A stretch of DNA of 64,000 nucleotides from NCBI RefSeq assembly GCF_018130465.1, contig NZ_JAFCKJ010000016.1, positions 1 through 64,000 of the forward strand, read 5' to 3'. The notes beneath the pieces were generated by a model. The model worked only from the letters and a program-made list of their open reading frames with translations, was not told where the DNA came from and searched no databases. Of the stretch, positions 18,150 through 26,431 are shown piece after piece. The stretch is from Bradyrhizobium canariense (lineage in GTDB: Bacteria > Pseudomonadota > Alphaproteobacteria > Rhizobiales > Xanthobacteraceae). The position numbers were made by a program, and so were the translations under genes. Numbering within the stretch: position 1 is the first letter of the stretch; every line of letters starts with the position of its first letter.

Positions 18150-19073
18150 TTATTTCTCGCGACTGATCTTCGCCAGAATTCGGTCCGCCTCGGTGCGCCA
18201 GTCGGCGCTGCGGGCGAACTCCTTGGTCCCCTTCGTTCCGAACAGGCCCTCATCGGCGAGGTCCGCCACCCAGGCCTGCCGCTCGGCGGTGCCCTGCGCG
18301 GACCACGGCGTCAGCCCCGCTTCACGCACGGTCTCGGCGACCTCGCGCACTTCCTCGGCGCGGCGGCGGCCATGCTCGATCACGCGCTGGAAGAAATAAG
18401 CACCCTGCTTCTCCCAGTTGATCGTGGGAAAGGTCTCCGCCAGTGAAGCCAGCACCGCATCCTCGACGCCATAGGCGCGCGCGGTGGTGAAGCTTTCGAT
18501 GACCATCGCCTCCAGGCCCTTGATCATGATGCTGCGGCACATCTTCACCGCAGATGAAACACCGAGTTTGTCGCTCGCAACCTTGGCCGCAAAACCGATC
18601 GCGTTCAAAAGCGGCTCCAGCTCCTTGGCGCCTGGACCACCGAGCAGCAGCGGCACCTTGATGCGATAAGGCGGCACCGACGTCATAACCGCGCCCTCGA
18701 CATAGCGTCCGGCGGCGCCATCGATCAGCGCGGCGGCGCGCTGCTTGGCGCCGGGAGACGCCGAATTGAAATCCAGGAACCAGGTGCCCTGATTGATCGC
18801 GGCCGCGCAGGCCTTTGCCACCGGCACGGCCTGGCTCGCGGTGACCGCGGAGATGATGAAATCGGATTTGGCTGTCAGTTCGGCGTGCGAGGCTGCGAGC
18901 CCGACACCGAATTTCTCAGCATGCTCCTTCAGCGAACCGCCCTGCTCGCCTCCGAGCTTGATGTCATAGGCAGAGACCTTGATGTCCTGCTGGCGCAAAT
19001 CCTCGGCCAGGATCCTTCCGACCTCGCCGTAACCGACCAGCCCGACCTGCCATCGCCTCGGATCACCCGCCAT
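18150..19073 (-). CDS. NAD(P)-dependent dehydrogenase, DUF1932 type (6PGDH-like)
   Basis: 307-residue beta-hydroxyacid dehydrogenase-like protein. The N-terminal Rossmann motif is G-L-V-G-Y-G-E-V-G (residues 10-18); the C-terminal helical domain with V-S-S-A-V-K-M-C-R-S-I-M-I-K-G-L-E-A fits the DUF1932 group rather than classical GarR/3-hydroxyisobutyrate dehydrogenases. It is the last gene of the PDC operon, its start overlapping the preceding stop by one base (TGATG). No LigC-type dehydrogenase is present in the operon, so a role in oxidising 4-carboxy-2-hydroxymuconate semialdehyde to PDC, or reducing another intermediate, is an inference from position only. Confidence 0.75.
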   Translation of the reverse strand: MAGDPRRWQVGLVGYGEVGRILAEDLRQQDIKVSAYDIKLGGEQGGSLKEHAEKFGVGLAASHAELTAKSDFIISAVTASQAVPVAKACAAAINQGTWFLDFNSASPGAKQRAAALIDGAAGRYVEGAVMTSVPPYRIKVPLLLGGPGAKELEPLLNAIGFAAKVASDKLGVSSAVKMCRSIMIKGLEAMVIESFTTARAYGVEDAVLASLAETFPTINWEKQGAYFFQRVIEHGRRRAEEVREVAETVREAGLTPWSAQGTAERQAWVADLADEGLFGTKGTKEFARSADWRTEADRILAKISREK

Positions 19074-19942
19074 CAGTTCAGTCCTCGCGTCGTCTCGTCG
19101 AACAGCTCCTCGACCGCATAGCGGCGTGGAATCAGCGCCTGCTGGAACGCATAGTCGACGATCAGCTCCAGCGGCTTTTTGTTCGCCTCGATCCCGAACG
19201 GCACGAGATCGGGCGTTGCCGCCGGTCCCGCCTGCGCCTTGTTCCGCTTGAGCAGATCATAAACGCCCGCAACCACATCGGGGCGCGATTTCGCGAGCTT
19301 CTCGGTCACGACCACGAGATGGTTGACCGGCACGACGCCGCGACGGGCGTACCATTTGGCGGCTTCCGCGGCCGGATCGGAGAAGAGCGTCTTCAGCTTC
19401 GGATCGTTCGAGGTCTCACCGAGGACCGCGTCGAGCTCGCCATCGATCAGCATCTGCAAAACCTTCTTGTCCTTCGGCGCGCGCTCGGTGGTGTCGACAT
19501 ATTCGGCCACATGCGGGTCCTCGAACGTGATCCAGCGGATCCTGTCGAGGTTGACGCCGTAGTCGTTGGCGAGGATGCCCCTGATCCAGGCGCCGGTCGT
19601 GGTCGTGAACGAGCGGATGCCGACGCGCTTGCCTTCGAGATTGGACGGCCCGAGCGTGCCATGCGCAGGATTATAGAGCGCGTAGGAATGCTGGAAGCGG
19701 CCGAGCATGGTGGCAGGTAGCAGCACCAGCGGCTTGCCATGCGCCTTCGCCATCAGATAGGTGACGATCGCCATCTCGCAGACGTCGAAGGCCTGCTCGC
19801 GCACCATCGGCTTGAACGCCGTATTGGTCGGCGTGTACTCGATGAAATCGAGATCAAACAGGTCGGAGCGGAGCTCACCGCTCTTGACCGCCTGGACATG
19901 GGGGTGACTGCCGAGCACGGCCTTCAGCTCGAGACGATCCAT
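19073..19942 (-). CDS. 4,5-dihydroxyphthalate decarboxylase-like protein
   Basis: 289-residue protein with a periplasmic-binding-protein-like fold but no signal peptide. The start M-D-R-L-E-L-K-A-V-L-G-S-H-P and blocks such as F-D-V-C-E-M-A-I-V-T-Y-L-M-A-K and G-K-R-V-G-I-R-S-F-T-T-T-T-G-A-W match, as I remember it, the Pht5/4,5-dihydroxyphthalate decarboxylase family, which removes one carboxylate to give protocatechuate. It sits 21 bases after the LigK-like gene in the PDC operon. A cytoplasmic decarboxylase fits the pathway; a true transport role is unlikely without a leader. Confidence 0.75.
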   Translation of the reverse strand: MDRLELKAVLGSHPHVQAVKSGELRSDLFDLDFIEYTPTNTAFKPMVREQAFDVCEMAIVTYLMAKAHGKPLVLLPATMLGRFQHSYALYNPAHGTLGPSNLEGKRVGIRSFTTTTGAWIRGILANDYGVNLDRIRWITFEDPHVAEYVDTTERAPKDKKVLQMLIDGELDAVLGETSNDPKLKTLFSDPAAEAAKWYARRGVVPVNHLVVVTEKLAKSRPDVVAGVYDLLKRNKAQAGPAATPDLVPFGIEANKKPLELIVDYAFQQALIPRRYAVEELFDETTRGLN

Positions 19943-19963
19943 CGGCCCACTCCGCTGATTGCT

Positions 19964-20647
19964 TTAGACATCCTCGGGATTGTCGACATAGACCAGCCCG
20001 GCCTTCGCCAAGGCCTCGCGCATGCTGTACATGTCGAGGCCCAGCTCGCCCGAAGCCAGCCGCTTGCGCTTGCCGCCTTCGTCCGCGTTGCGCTTCTTCG
20101 CCTTCTCGGCGACCTCGGCCGCGTAGCGCTTCGACACTACCACGACGCCGTCGTCATCGGCCACGATGATGTCGCCGGGATCGACGTTGACGCCGGCGCA
20201 GACCACGGGGACATTGACCGAGCCGAGCGTCGCCTTGACCGTGCCCTTGGCCGAGACCGCGCGCGACCACACCGGAAAGTTCATCGCGTGCAGCGCTCTG
20301 ACGTCGCGGCAGCCGGCATCGATAATCAGCCCCCGCACGCCGCGTGCTTGCAGCGAGGTCGCAAGCAGCTCGCCGAACATGCCGTCGGTATTGTCAGTGG
20401 TACAGCCGACGACGAGAACGTCGCCCTTTTTGCACTGCTCGACCGCGACATGGATCATCCAATTGTCGCCGGGCTGCGCCAGCACGGTGACGGCGGGACC
20501 GGCGATCGCCGCGCCCGGCCACACCGGCCGCAGATAAGGCTTCATCAGGCCGATGCGGCCATAAGCCTCGTGCACGGTCGAGACGCCGTACTCCGCCATT
20601 CCGGCGGGATCGGCGCGCTTGATGTTGCGAACGACGACCGGCTTCAT
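19964..20647 (-). CDS. ligK: 4-carboxy-4-hydroxy-2-oxoadipate aldolase (LigK/GalC, RraA-like)
   Basis: 227-residue class II aldolase of the RraA/HMG-aldolase fold that splits 4-carboxy-4-hydroxy-2-oxoadipate into pyruvate and oxaloacetate. The sequence tracks remembered LigK/GalC proteins closely: [58 protein letters not shown] (metal/substrate Arg-Asp), [15 protein letters not shown]. Its ATG overlaps the stop of the GalB-like gene (ATGA). It would be the final step of the PDC/gallate lower pathway encoded here. Confidence 0.87.
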   Translation of the reverse strand: MKPVVVRNIKRADPAGMAEYGVSTVHEAYGRIGLMKPYLRPVWPGAAIAGPAVTVLAQPGDNWMIHVAVEQCKKGDVLVVGCTTDNTDGMFGELLATSLQARGVRGLIIDAGCRDVRALHAMNFPVWSRAVSAKGTVKATLGSVNVPVVCAGVNVDPGDIIVADDDGVVVVSKRYAAEVAEKAKKRNADEGGKRKRLASGELGLDMYSMREALAKAGLVYVDNPEDV

Positions 20648-21357
20648 GCCAGCACCTCCGCGACCGTCGGGAACAGCCGCTGATAGGCCTCGCCATAAGT
20701 CATGGGCACGCCGGTGTTGCGGCTGCCCTGGATGCCGCGGTTGAGCGCGACGCGCTCGTAATAGCCCCAGAGATGCTTTTGCGCGGCGAGGATCTGGAAC
20801 GCCTCGTACTTCTCCTTCCAGACCTCGTCGATCTTGAGCAGCACATCCGGCTTGTAATTGCACTGCTCGGGCTGGTGTGGCTCGAACAGGAACACCGGCG
20901 GCGCCGAATATTGGTACTGCGCGCCGGGCTTGTGGCCCATGGCCTGCGCGACCACGCGTGTCTCCTGCGCGAAATGCGACGCGTTCGGATGGTCGAAATT
21001 ATAAGGGTCTTCCAGCGCGTGCGTCAGCACGAAGCTCGGGTTCAGCTCGCGGTAGATGTCGACCATCCGGTCGAAATGCGCCTCGGTCAGCTTCAGCGGA
21101 TAGTCGCCGCAGTCGAAGAACTCGATCTCGGCACCGAGCAGCTTTGCGGCACGCTCCGCCTCATCCTTGCGGCCGGCCTTGACCGATTCCAGCGTCGCGC
21201 CCTTTTCCTTCCAGGCGAACTGGCTCTCGCCGCGCTCGCCGAAGGACATGCAGACGATCTTCATGCGAAAGCCCTTCTTCGCATGCAGCGCGATGGCGCC
21301 GCCGGCGCGCCAGACGAAGTCGCCCGGATGGGCGGTGACCACGAGACCTGTTTTCAT
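20644..21357 (-). CDS. galB: 4-oxalomesaconate hydratase (GalB-like, PIG-L family)
   Basis: 237-residue zinc protein of the PIG-L/LmbE fold. The N-terminus [19 protein letters not shown] and M-S-F-G-E-R-G-E-S recall Pseudomonas putida GalB, which hydrates 4-oxalomesaconate, rather than sugar deacetylases that carry A-H-P-D-D-E. A second zinc region [11 protein letters not shown] is present. The next gene is the aldolase that uses GalB's product, overlapping by four bases. A GGGAG precedes the start. The context and the atypical H-P-G-D box make the hydratase assignment strong. Confidence 0.83.
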   Translation of the reverse strand: MKTGLVVTAHPGDFVWRAGGAIALHAKKGFRMKIVCMSFGERGESQFAWKEKGATLESVKAGRKDEAERAAKLLGAEIEFFDCGDYPLKLTEAHFDRMVDIYRELNPSFVLTHALEDPYNFDHPNASHFAQETRVVAQAMGHKPGAQYQYSAPPVFLFEPHQPEQCNYKPDVLLKIDEVWKEKYEAFQILAAQKHLWGYYERVALNRGIQGSRNTGVPMTYGEAYQRLFPTVAEVLA

Positions 21358-21398
21358 GGGACAAACTCCCCTCTTTGTTCGTAAGCGTCATAAGTTCA

Positions 21399-22697
21399 TC
21401 AAGCCGCGGCGGCGGGTTCCTCGCCGTCGAGCACGCGCTTCAGGCGGTCGCCATCGAGCGCGCCTTCCCATTTGGCAATCGCGATGGTCGCGACCGCGTT
21501 CCCGATCAGATTGGTCGGCGTCAGCCCCTGCGACATCAGGCGGTGGATGCCGAGCACGAGCGCCACGCTCGTCACCGGAATGCTGCCGGTGGCGGACAGC
21601 GTTGCCGCCAGCACGACAAAGGCGGCGCCCGCGATACCCGCCGCACCCTTGGAGGTCACGAGCAGGATCAAAAGCAGCTCGATCTGCTCGGCGAGCCCGA
21701 GCGGCGTGTTGGTCGCCTGCGCCAGGAACACCGAGGCGGCGGCAAGGTAGAGGCAGGTGCCGTCGAGATTGAAGGAATAGCCGGTCGGGATCACCAGCCC
21801 AACGACGCTCTTCTCGCAGCCGGCCTTCTCCAGCTTGGTCAGCATCCGCGGCAGCACCGTCTCGGACGATGTCGTGGCGATGCAGATCAGCAACTCTTCC
21901 CAGATGTAGCGGATCAGCTTGAGCAGCGAGAAGCCACACAGCCGCGCGACCGGGCCGAGCGCCACGATGATGAAGATCACGCAGGTGAGATAGAAGCCGC
22001 CGAGAAGCTTGCCGAGCGAGGCCAGCGAGCCGACGCCGAACTTGCCGACCGTAAAGGCGATGGCGCCGAAGGCGCCGATCGGCGCCGCCCACATCACGAA
22101 GCCGACGACGGCGAACACCATCTTGGCGGCGATGTCGATGAGATTGACCAGCGGCGCAGCCCGCTCACCGAGCTGCACCAGCGCAAAACCTGATAGCACC
22201 GAGATGAACAACACCTGGAGGATGTTGCCCTCGGCAAAGGCGCCGATGAACGTCGCGGGCACGATGTTCATCAGGAACGGCACGAACCCGATCACGCCGG
22301 TCTGCTTGACATAGGGCTCGATCGCGCTGGCATTGATGCTGGCGGGATCGATGTTCATGCCGACGCCGGGCTTGAGCAAGTTCACCGCAACGAGACCGAT
22401 GATCAGCGCGATCGTTGTCATGATTTCGAAATAGACGATCGCCTTGACGGCGACGCGCCCGACACGGGCCATGTCGGCCATATGCGCGATGCCATGGACG
22501 ACCGTGCAGAAGATGATCGGCGCGATCAGCATCCGGATCGCCTTGATGAAGGCGTCCCCAAGCGGCTGCATCTTGGCGCCCGCCTCGGGATTGACGATCC
22601 CAAGCGCGATGCCGGCAGCCATGGCGATGAGCACCTGGATCCAGAGCTCCTTCCACCAGGCGCGGCCGCGCGGCTTGTCGATCGCAAGCGCCGTCAT
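21399..22697 (-). CDS. DctA-type dicarboxylate:cation symporter
   Basis: 432-residue inner-membrane carrier of the DAACS family with eight hydrophobic segments and two re-entrant loops. Diagnostic boxes are A-T-T-S-S-E-T-V-L-P (first serine-rich hairpin), P-T-G-Y-S-F-N-L-D-G-T (transport motif) and G-N-A-V-A-T-I-A-I-A-K-W-E near the end. The usual cation substrates are C4-dicarboxylates. It overlaps the LigI-type gene by four bases and sits inside the PDC operon, so it may import a di- or tricarboxylate related to that pathway rather than being the symbiotic dctA; no DctBD sensor pair is nearby. Confidence 0.85.
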   Translation of the reverse strand: MTALAIDKPRGRAWWKELWIQVLIAMAAGIALGIVNPEAGAKMQPLGDAFIKAIRMLIAPIIFCTVVHGIAHMADMARVGRVAVKAIVYFEIMTTIALIIGLVAVNLLKPGVGMNIDPASINASAIEPYVKQTGVIGFVPFLMNIVPATFIGAFAEGNILQVLFISVLSGFALVQLGERAAPLVNLIDIAAKMVFAVVGFVMWAAPIGAFGAIAFTVGKFGVGSLASLGKLLGGFYLTCVIFIIVALGPVARLCGFSLLKLIRYIWEELLICIATTSSETVLPRMLTKLEKAGCEKSVVGLVIPTGYSFNLDGTCLYLAAASVFLAQATNTPLGLAEQIELLLILLVTSKGAAGIAGAAFVVLAATLSATGSIPVTSVALVLGIHRLMSQGLTPTNLIGNAVATIAIAKWEGALDGDRLKRVLDGEEPAAAA

Positions 22698-23578
22698 TGG
22701 TCGAACTCGAACAGGCGCGCAGGATTATCGACGAGGATCTTCTGCTGATACTCCGGCTCCGGCGCGAACAGCGGGATCAGGTCGACGAGATCGCCGTCAT
22801 TCGGCATCGCCTTGACGTTGGGATGCGGCCAATCGGTGCCCCAGATGACCCGGTCGGGCGCGGTCTCGACGATCCTTCGCGCGAACGGCACGGCGTCGAT
22901 GAACGGCGGACCGGCCGACGACACCCGCTCCGAGCCGCAGATCTTGACCCAGCACTTCTCGTCGCGCTGCATGAGCTCGATCAGGATCTTGAACGGAAGC
23001 TGATCGAGCCCTTCGGACGCCTTCACACGTCCCATATGGTCGATCGTGTAGCTCAGCGGCAGCTTTGCCAGCATGTCGGCATATTCGGGCAGGTCGATCG
23101 CGTCGAAATGCAGGTCGATGTGCCAGCCGAGCGGCGCGACCATCGCGATGACCCGATTGAACATGCTCTTGTCGGGAACGCCGCCGAGATGGCGAACGAA
23201 ATTGAAGCGGCAGCCGCGGAAGCCGCCCTCGTGCAGCACGCGAAGCCCGCGCTCGGTGATGGTGTCGTCGATATTGGCGACTGCGCGATAGGCACCATTG
23301 CTTTGCGCGATGGCATCGAGCGCCACCGTGTTGTCGGTGCCATGGACGCTGGCATTGACGATGACCGCCCGCTCCACCCCGAGCTTGGCGTGCAGCGCAC
23401 GGAAATCCTCCAGCGGCGCGTCGGGCGGCGTGTAGGACCGGTCCGGCGCGTAAGGGTATTTCGCGCCGGGCCCGAAGATGTGGCAATGCGCATCGCAAGA
23501 CAGCTTCGGCAGCTTGAACTTCGGCGTACGCGTGTCCGGATCGGGCGGCGGAATGGTCGGCGTGTACATCATGCTCAT
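22694..23578 (-). CDS. ligI: 2-pyrone-4,6-dicarboxylate hydrolase (LigI-type)
   Basis: 294-residue amidohydrolase-2 family lactonase, cytoplasmic (no leader). It should open the PDC lactone to 4-oxalomesaconate. Conserved residues: H-C-H at 31-33 in D-A-H-C-H-I-F-G-P, A-S-V-H-G-T-D-N, R-G-C-R-F-N-F-V-R, I-D-H-M-G-R and W-G-T-D-W-P-H-P-N with the catalytic Asp. The pattern follows remembered LigI. Its start overlaps the upstream paralogue's stop by one base and its stop overlaps the transporter start by four, so three genes are tightly coupled. Confidence 0.85.
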   Translation of the reverse strand: MSMMYTPTIPPPDPDTRTPKFKLPKLSCDAHCHIFGPGAKYPYAPDRSYTPPDAPLEDFRALHAKLGVERAVIVNASVHGTDNTVALDAIAQSNGAYRAVANIDDTITERGLRVLHEGGFRGCRFNFVRHLGGVPDKSMFNRVIAMVAPLGWHIDLHFDAIDLPEYADMLAKLPLSYTIDHMGRVKASEGLDQLPFKILIELMQRDEKCWVKICGSERVSSAGPPFIDAVPFARRIVETAPDRVIWGTDWPHPNVKAMPNDGDLVDLIPLFAPEPEYQQKILVDNPARLFEFDQ

Positions 23579-24537
23579 CAGGTGAACTTGAACAGGCGGG
23601 CCGGATTGTCGACCAGCAGTTTTTGCCGGACCTTCTCATCAGGCGCGTAGAGGGGGATCAGGTCGACGAGATCGCCGTCATTCGGCATGATCTTGACGTT
23701 GGGGTGCGGCCAGTCGGTGCCCCAGATGACTCGATCGGGCGCATTGTCGATCAGCGCCTTTGCGAACGGCACCGCGTCGTGGAACGGCTTGCCGGCCGCG
23801 GATGCTCGCTCGAGGCCCGTGATCTTGACCCAGCACTTCTCGTCCTTCTTCTGGAGGTCGAGCAGCGCGGTGAAGCCGGCATCGTCGAGCCCCTTCGCGG
23901 CCTGAACCGTTCCCATGTGATCGATCACGTAAGGCGTCGGCAGCGCGGTGAAGAGGGCTGCGAATTCGGCGATCGTGCCCGGCTCGAAATAGACGTCGAT
24001 GTGCCAGCCGAGCTCGGCGACGCGATGCACGATCCGCTGGAACTTGGTCATGTCGCCGACGCCGCCAAGGCGCTTGAGGAAGGCGAAGCGGCAGCCGCAG
24101 ATGCCGCCCTTGTCGAGCGCCGCCAGCTCCTTCTCGGTCATCTCGTCGTTGACGTTGGCAATGCCCTTATAGGCGCCCTCGCTCTGGGCGATGGCGTCGG
24201 TGACGACGCGATTGTCCGTGCCGTGCACGGTGGCATTCACGATCACGCAGCGTTCGACGCCGATCTTCTCGTGCACGCTGCGAAACGCCTCCAGCGGCGC
24301 GTCAGCCGTGTTGTACGGCCGCTTCTCCGAGAACGGATAGCGGGACGCCGGACCGAATATATGGGTATGGCTGTCGCAGGATTTTGCCGGCAGCTTGAAC
24401 GACGGCGTCTTCGGATTTGGATCCGGCGGCGCGATCGTCGGCATCGCCTTCTGCTCGGCCCCTTGCGCATGCGTCTCGCTCGCGAGCGCCGCGCCGGCCA
24501 GTCCGCTCAAGAGATGCAAGCACTCCCGCCTGTTCAT
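23578..24537 (-). CDS. Exported LigI-type lactonase paralogue
   Basis: 319-residue paralogue of the neighbouring PDC hydrolase. All catalytic boxes are kept: D-S-H-T-H-I-F-G-P, A-T-V-H-G-T-D-N, C-R-F-A-F-L-K-R, I-D-H-M-G and W-G-T-D-W-P-H-P-N. Unlike its neighbour it starts with M-N-R-R-E-C-L-H-L-L-S-G-L-A-G-A-A-L-A, a twin-arginine-like signal followed by an A-x-A-type site near T-H-A-Q, so it is probably exported folded to the periplasm. It is the first enzyme gene after tetR (73-base gap). A periplasmic lactonase could open PDC or a related lactone before uptake by the downstream carrier; that is inference. Confidence 0.8.
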   Translation of the reverse strand: MNRRECLHLLSGLAGAALASETHAQGAEQKAMPTIAPPDPNPKTPSFKLPAKSCDSHTHIFGPASRYPFSEKRPYNTADAPLEAFRSVHEKIGVERCVIVNATVHGTDNRVVTDAIAQSEGAYKGIANVNDEMTEKELAALDKGGICGCRFAFLKRLGGVGDMTKFQRIVHRVAELGWHIDVYFEPGTIAEFAALFTALPTPYVIDHMGTVQAAKGLDDAGFTALLDLQKKDEKCWVKITGLERASAAGKPFHDAVPFAKALIDNAPDRVIWGTDWPHPNVKIMPNDGDLVDLIPLYAPDEKVRQKLLVDNPARLFKFT

Positions 24538-24610
24538 GTCCTCGACACCCCGTCAACTGGTCCGCTTGCGAGCGGAAGCGCGAAGCCGCGCTCCTATCGG
24601 ACGGCTTCTT

Positions 24611-25321
24611 TCAAGTCTTGCTGCTGACGACGGGCCGCCGCCGTGCCGGCGCAGCCTGATCGAGCGCCGGCGCCTGGAACGCGGCCACGGTGGCTTGCAC
24701 CAATTGCTCGATCGCGCTTGCGGCATCGCTACCATCGGCCTCGCCGCGCGACAGGCGCGAGACGCGATCCGGCGTCACCAGGGAGTAATAGAGCGCGCCA
24801 AGCAGGAAGTGGCTGCGCCAGACGATGTCGGTGCGCGGAACGTGCGGAAGGCTGTCGTGGATCGCGTCGATGAAGGCGTGGCTGGTGTCGTCAAAAGTCT
24901 GCGCGATGATTTTTCGCGCGACCTCATTGCCCTCCGCAGACATCACCGCACGCAGCCGCGTGAACCGCGCCCCGCCCCCGGCAAGATCACTGCCCGAGGT
25001 GAAGGCCGGCGCGACATAGGCCCGCACCACTGCCTCGAGCCGATCCTGGAGATCGCGCACGCGCTTGGCGGCCGCGAGCAGCTCGGAACGGCGCAAATTC
25101 ATTGGCCCGCAATGGCGCCGGTAGATCTCCAGCAGCAGGCCGTCCTTGGTCTTGAAATGATAGGTGACGCTGCCGGGATTGGCGCCGGCGGCATGTGCGA
25201 TATCGCGCACCGACACGGCGTTGAAGCCGTTGGTGGCGAACAGCTCCTCGGCCGCGGCGAGGATCGCCTCGCGCATGTTCGGCTTGCGGGCCGTTTCCTT
25301 GCTGGTGGGCTTGCGTACCAT
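24611..25321 (-). CDS. TetR-family repressor of the PDC operon
   Basis: 236-residue regulator. Residues 15-65 form the TetR HTH: M-R-E-A-I-L-A-A-A-E-E-L-F-A-T-N-G-F-N-A-V-S-V-R-D-I-A-H-A-A-G-A-N-P-G (given here with its recognition part V-T-Y-H-F-K-T-K-D). A ligand domain of about 150 residues follows. The ATG at 25321 lies only five bases from a palindromic operator, so autorepression is expected. It is the first gene of the reverse-strand operon and divergent from the TctC-type gene. The same operator occurs before the extradiol dioxygenase gene at 47732-48700. Confidence 0.87.
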   Translation of the reverse strand: MVRKPTSKETARKPNMREAILAAAEELFATNGFNAVSVRDIAHAAGANPGSVTYHFKTKDGLLLEIYRRHCGPMNLRRSELLAAAKRVRDLQDRLEAVVRAYVAPAFTSGSDLAGGGARFTRLRAVMSAEGNEVARKIIAQTFDDTSHAFIDAIHDSLPHVPRTDIVWRSHFLLGALYYSLVTPDRVSRLSRGEADGSDAASAIEQLVQATVAAFQAPALDQAAPARRRPVVSSKT

Positions 25322-25325
25322 GTGA

Positions 25326-25343
25326 TTTGTACTATCGTACAAA
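25326..25343. promoter_or_regulatory. TetR-type operator, copy 1
   Basis: Perfect palindrome TTTGTACTATCGTACAAA: 7-bp arms, four-base centre. It overlaps the -10 region and predicted start of the tetR promoter and lies between tetR and the divergent tctC-type gene. A second copy with the same arms lies at 48807-48824. Confidence 0.75.
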
Positions 25344-25360
25344 AGATCAGGTCTCGTCAA
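25332..25360 (-). promoter_or_regulatory. tetR promoter
   Basis: Reverse-strand TTGACG (25360-25355), 17-base spacer, CGATAG (25337-25332). The start would fall near 25325, about four bases before the ATG, so the message would be nearly leaderless; no ribosome site precedes the ATG. The block from -35 to operator is conserved at 48813-48841. Confidence 0.55.
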
Positions 25361-25437
25361 CAAAAACCATGGGCGACGTCCGGACGGCTCGCAAGACCGA
25401 CGGTCCGCGCGCAAACGCCCGCAAGGAGTGCCGGAAA

Positions 25438-26418
25438 ATGCTGGGTTTGAACAAGAAGATCGGCGGCTTGATGCTAGGTGCCGGTCTGCTGCTTGCGGGC
25501 GGCGCCGCGCAGGCCGCCGACAACTATCCGAGCAAGCCGGTTCACATCCTGGTGCCCTACGCCGCCGGCGGCGCGGTCGACGTGCTCGCGCGCACGCTCG
25601 GGCAGGCATTGGCGAAGACCTGGGGCCAGCAGCCGGTGATCGACAACCGCCCCGGCGCCGGCGGCATCGTCGCCTCGCAGGCACTGACGCAGGCCGCCCC
25701 CGACGGCTACACGCTGATCCTGGTCGCCAGCGGTCATCCCCTGAACCAGTTCATCTATCCGAGCGTACCCTACGACACGTTCAAGGACTTTACCGCGATC
25801 ACCGAAGTCGCCTCCTCGCCGCTCGCGATCGTGGTTGCCAAAGACAGCCCCTACAAGACGCTCGGCGATCTCCTCGCTGCGGCGAAGAAGGACCCTGACA
25901 AGCTCTCCTACGGCATGTCCGGCAACGGCACCTCGGCGCATCTCGCCGGTGAGTTGTTGAAATACATGTCCGGCACCAAGATCGTCGCGATCCCCTACAA
26001 GGGCGGCGCGCCGGCGCTGACCGCCGTGATCGCCGGCGACATCCCGCTCAGCATCAACCCGCTTGCGGAGGCGATCAGTCAGCTCGAAGGCGGCCCCGTG
26101 CGCGCGCTCGCGGTGACCTCGGCCGAACGCTCCAAGGCGCTGCCAAACGTTCCGACCATCGCGGAGTCCGGCGTCCCCGGCTATGACGTCTCGGTCTGGT
26201 GGGGCGTGCTGGGCCCGGCAAAAATGCCGCCGGAGATCGTGGCGAAGCTCGAAACCGATTTGAAGGCGGCGTTGCAGGATCCGAACGTGCTGTCGACGCT
26301 CGGCAAGATCGGCGCCGCGCCAGTCGGTTCCTCCGCCAAGGATTTTGACGCCTACATGCACGCCGAGGCGACCAAATGGGAGCCGGTGCTGAAGGCCGCC
26401 GACATCCGCGCACAGTGA
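25438..26418 (+). CDS. TctC/Bug-type tripartite tricarboxylate-binding protein
   Basis: 326-residue periplasmic binding protein. The ATG at 25438 follows AAGGAG and gives a signal peptide ending near A-A-Q-A-A-D. Family blocks: Y-P-S-K-P-V-H-I-L-V-P-Y-A-A-G-G-A-V-D-V-L-A-R, N-R-P-G-A-G-G-I-V-A, A-P-D-G-Y-T-L and a C-terminal S-A-K-D-F-D-A-Y. Bug proteins bind carboxylated aromatics or polycarboxylates. No TctA/TctB membrane genes are in the window, as is common for orphan Bug proteins. Divergent from the TetR gene across an operator, so it may deliver the inducer or substrate of that pathway. Confidence 0.87.
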   Translation: MLGLNKKIGGLMLGAGLLLAGGAAQAADNYPSKPVHILVPYAAGGAVDVLARTLGQALAKTWGQQPVIDNRPGAGGIVASQALTQAAPDGYTLILVASGHPLNQFIYPSVPYDTFKDFTAITEVASSPLAIVVAKDSPYKTLGDLLAAAKKDPDKLSYGMSGNGTSAHLAGELLKYMSGTKIVAIPYKGGAPALTAVIAGDIPLSINPLAEAISQLEGGPVRALAVTSAERSKALPNVPTIAESGVPGYDVSVWWGVLGPAKMPPEIVAKLETDLKAALQDPNVLSTLGKIGAAPVGSSAKDFDAYMHAEATKWEPVLKAADIRAQ

Positions 26419-26431
26419 GGCGGATCATCTC

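Noticed and set aside
19073-19942. Periplasmic solute-binding protein of an ABC transporter
   Set aside because: No signal peptide and catabolic operon context; the family includes 4,5-dihydroxyphthalate decarboxylase.
19964-20647. RraA-type regulator of RNase E
   Set aside because: The sequence follows LigK/GalC aldolases with the aldolase metal/substrate residues, and the partner hydratase gene overlaps it.
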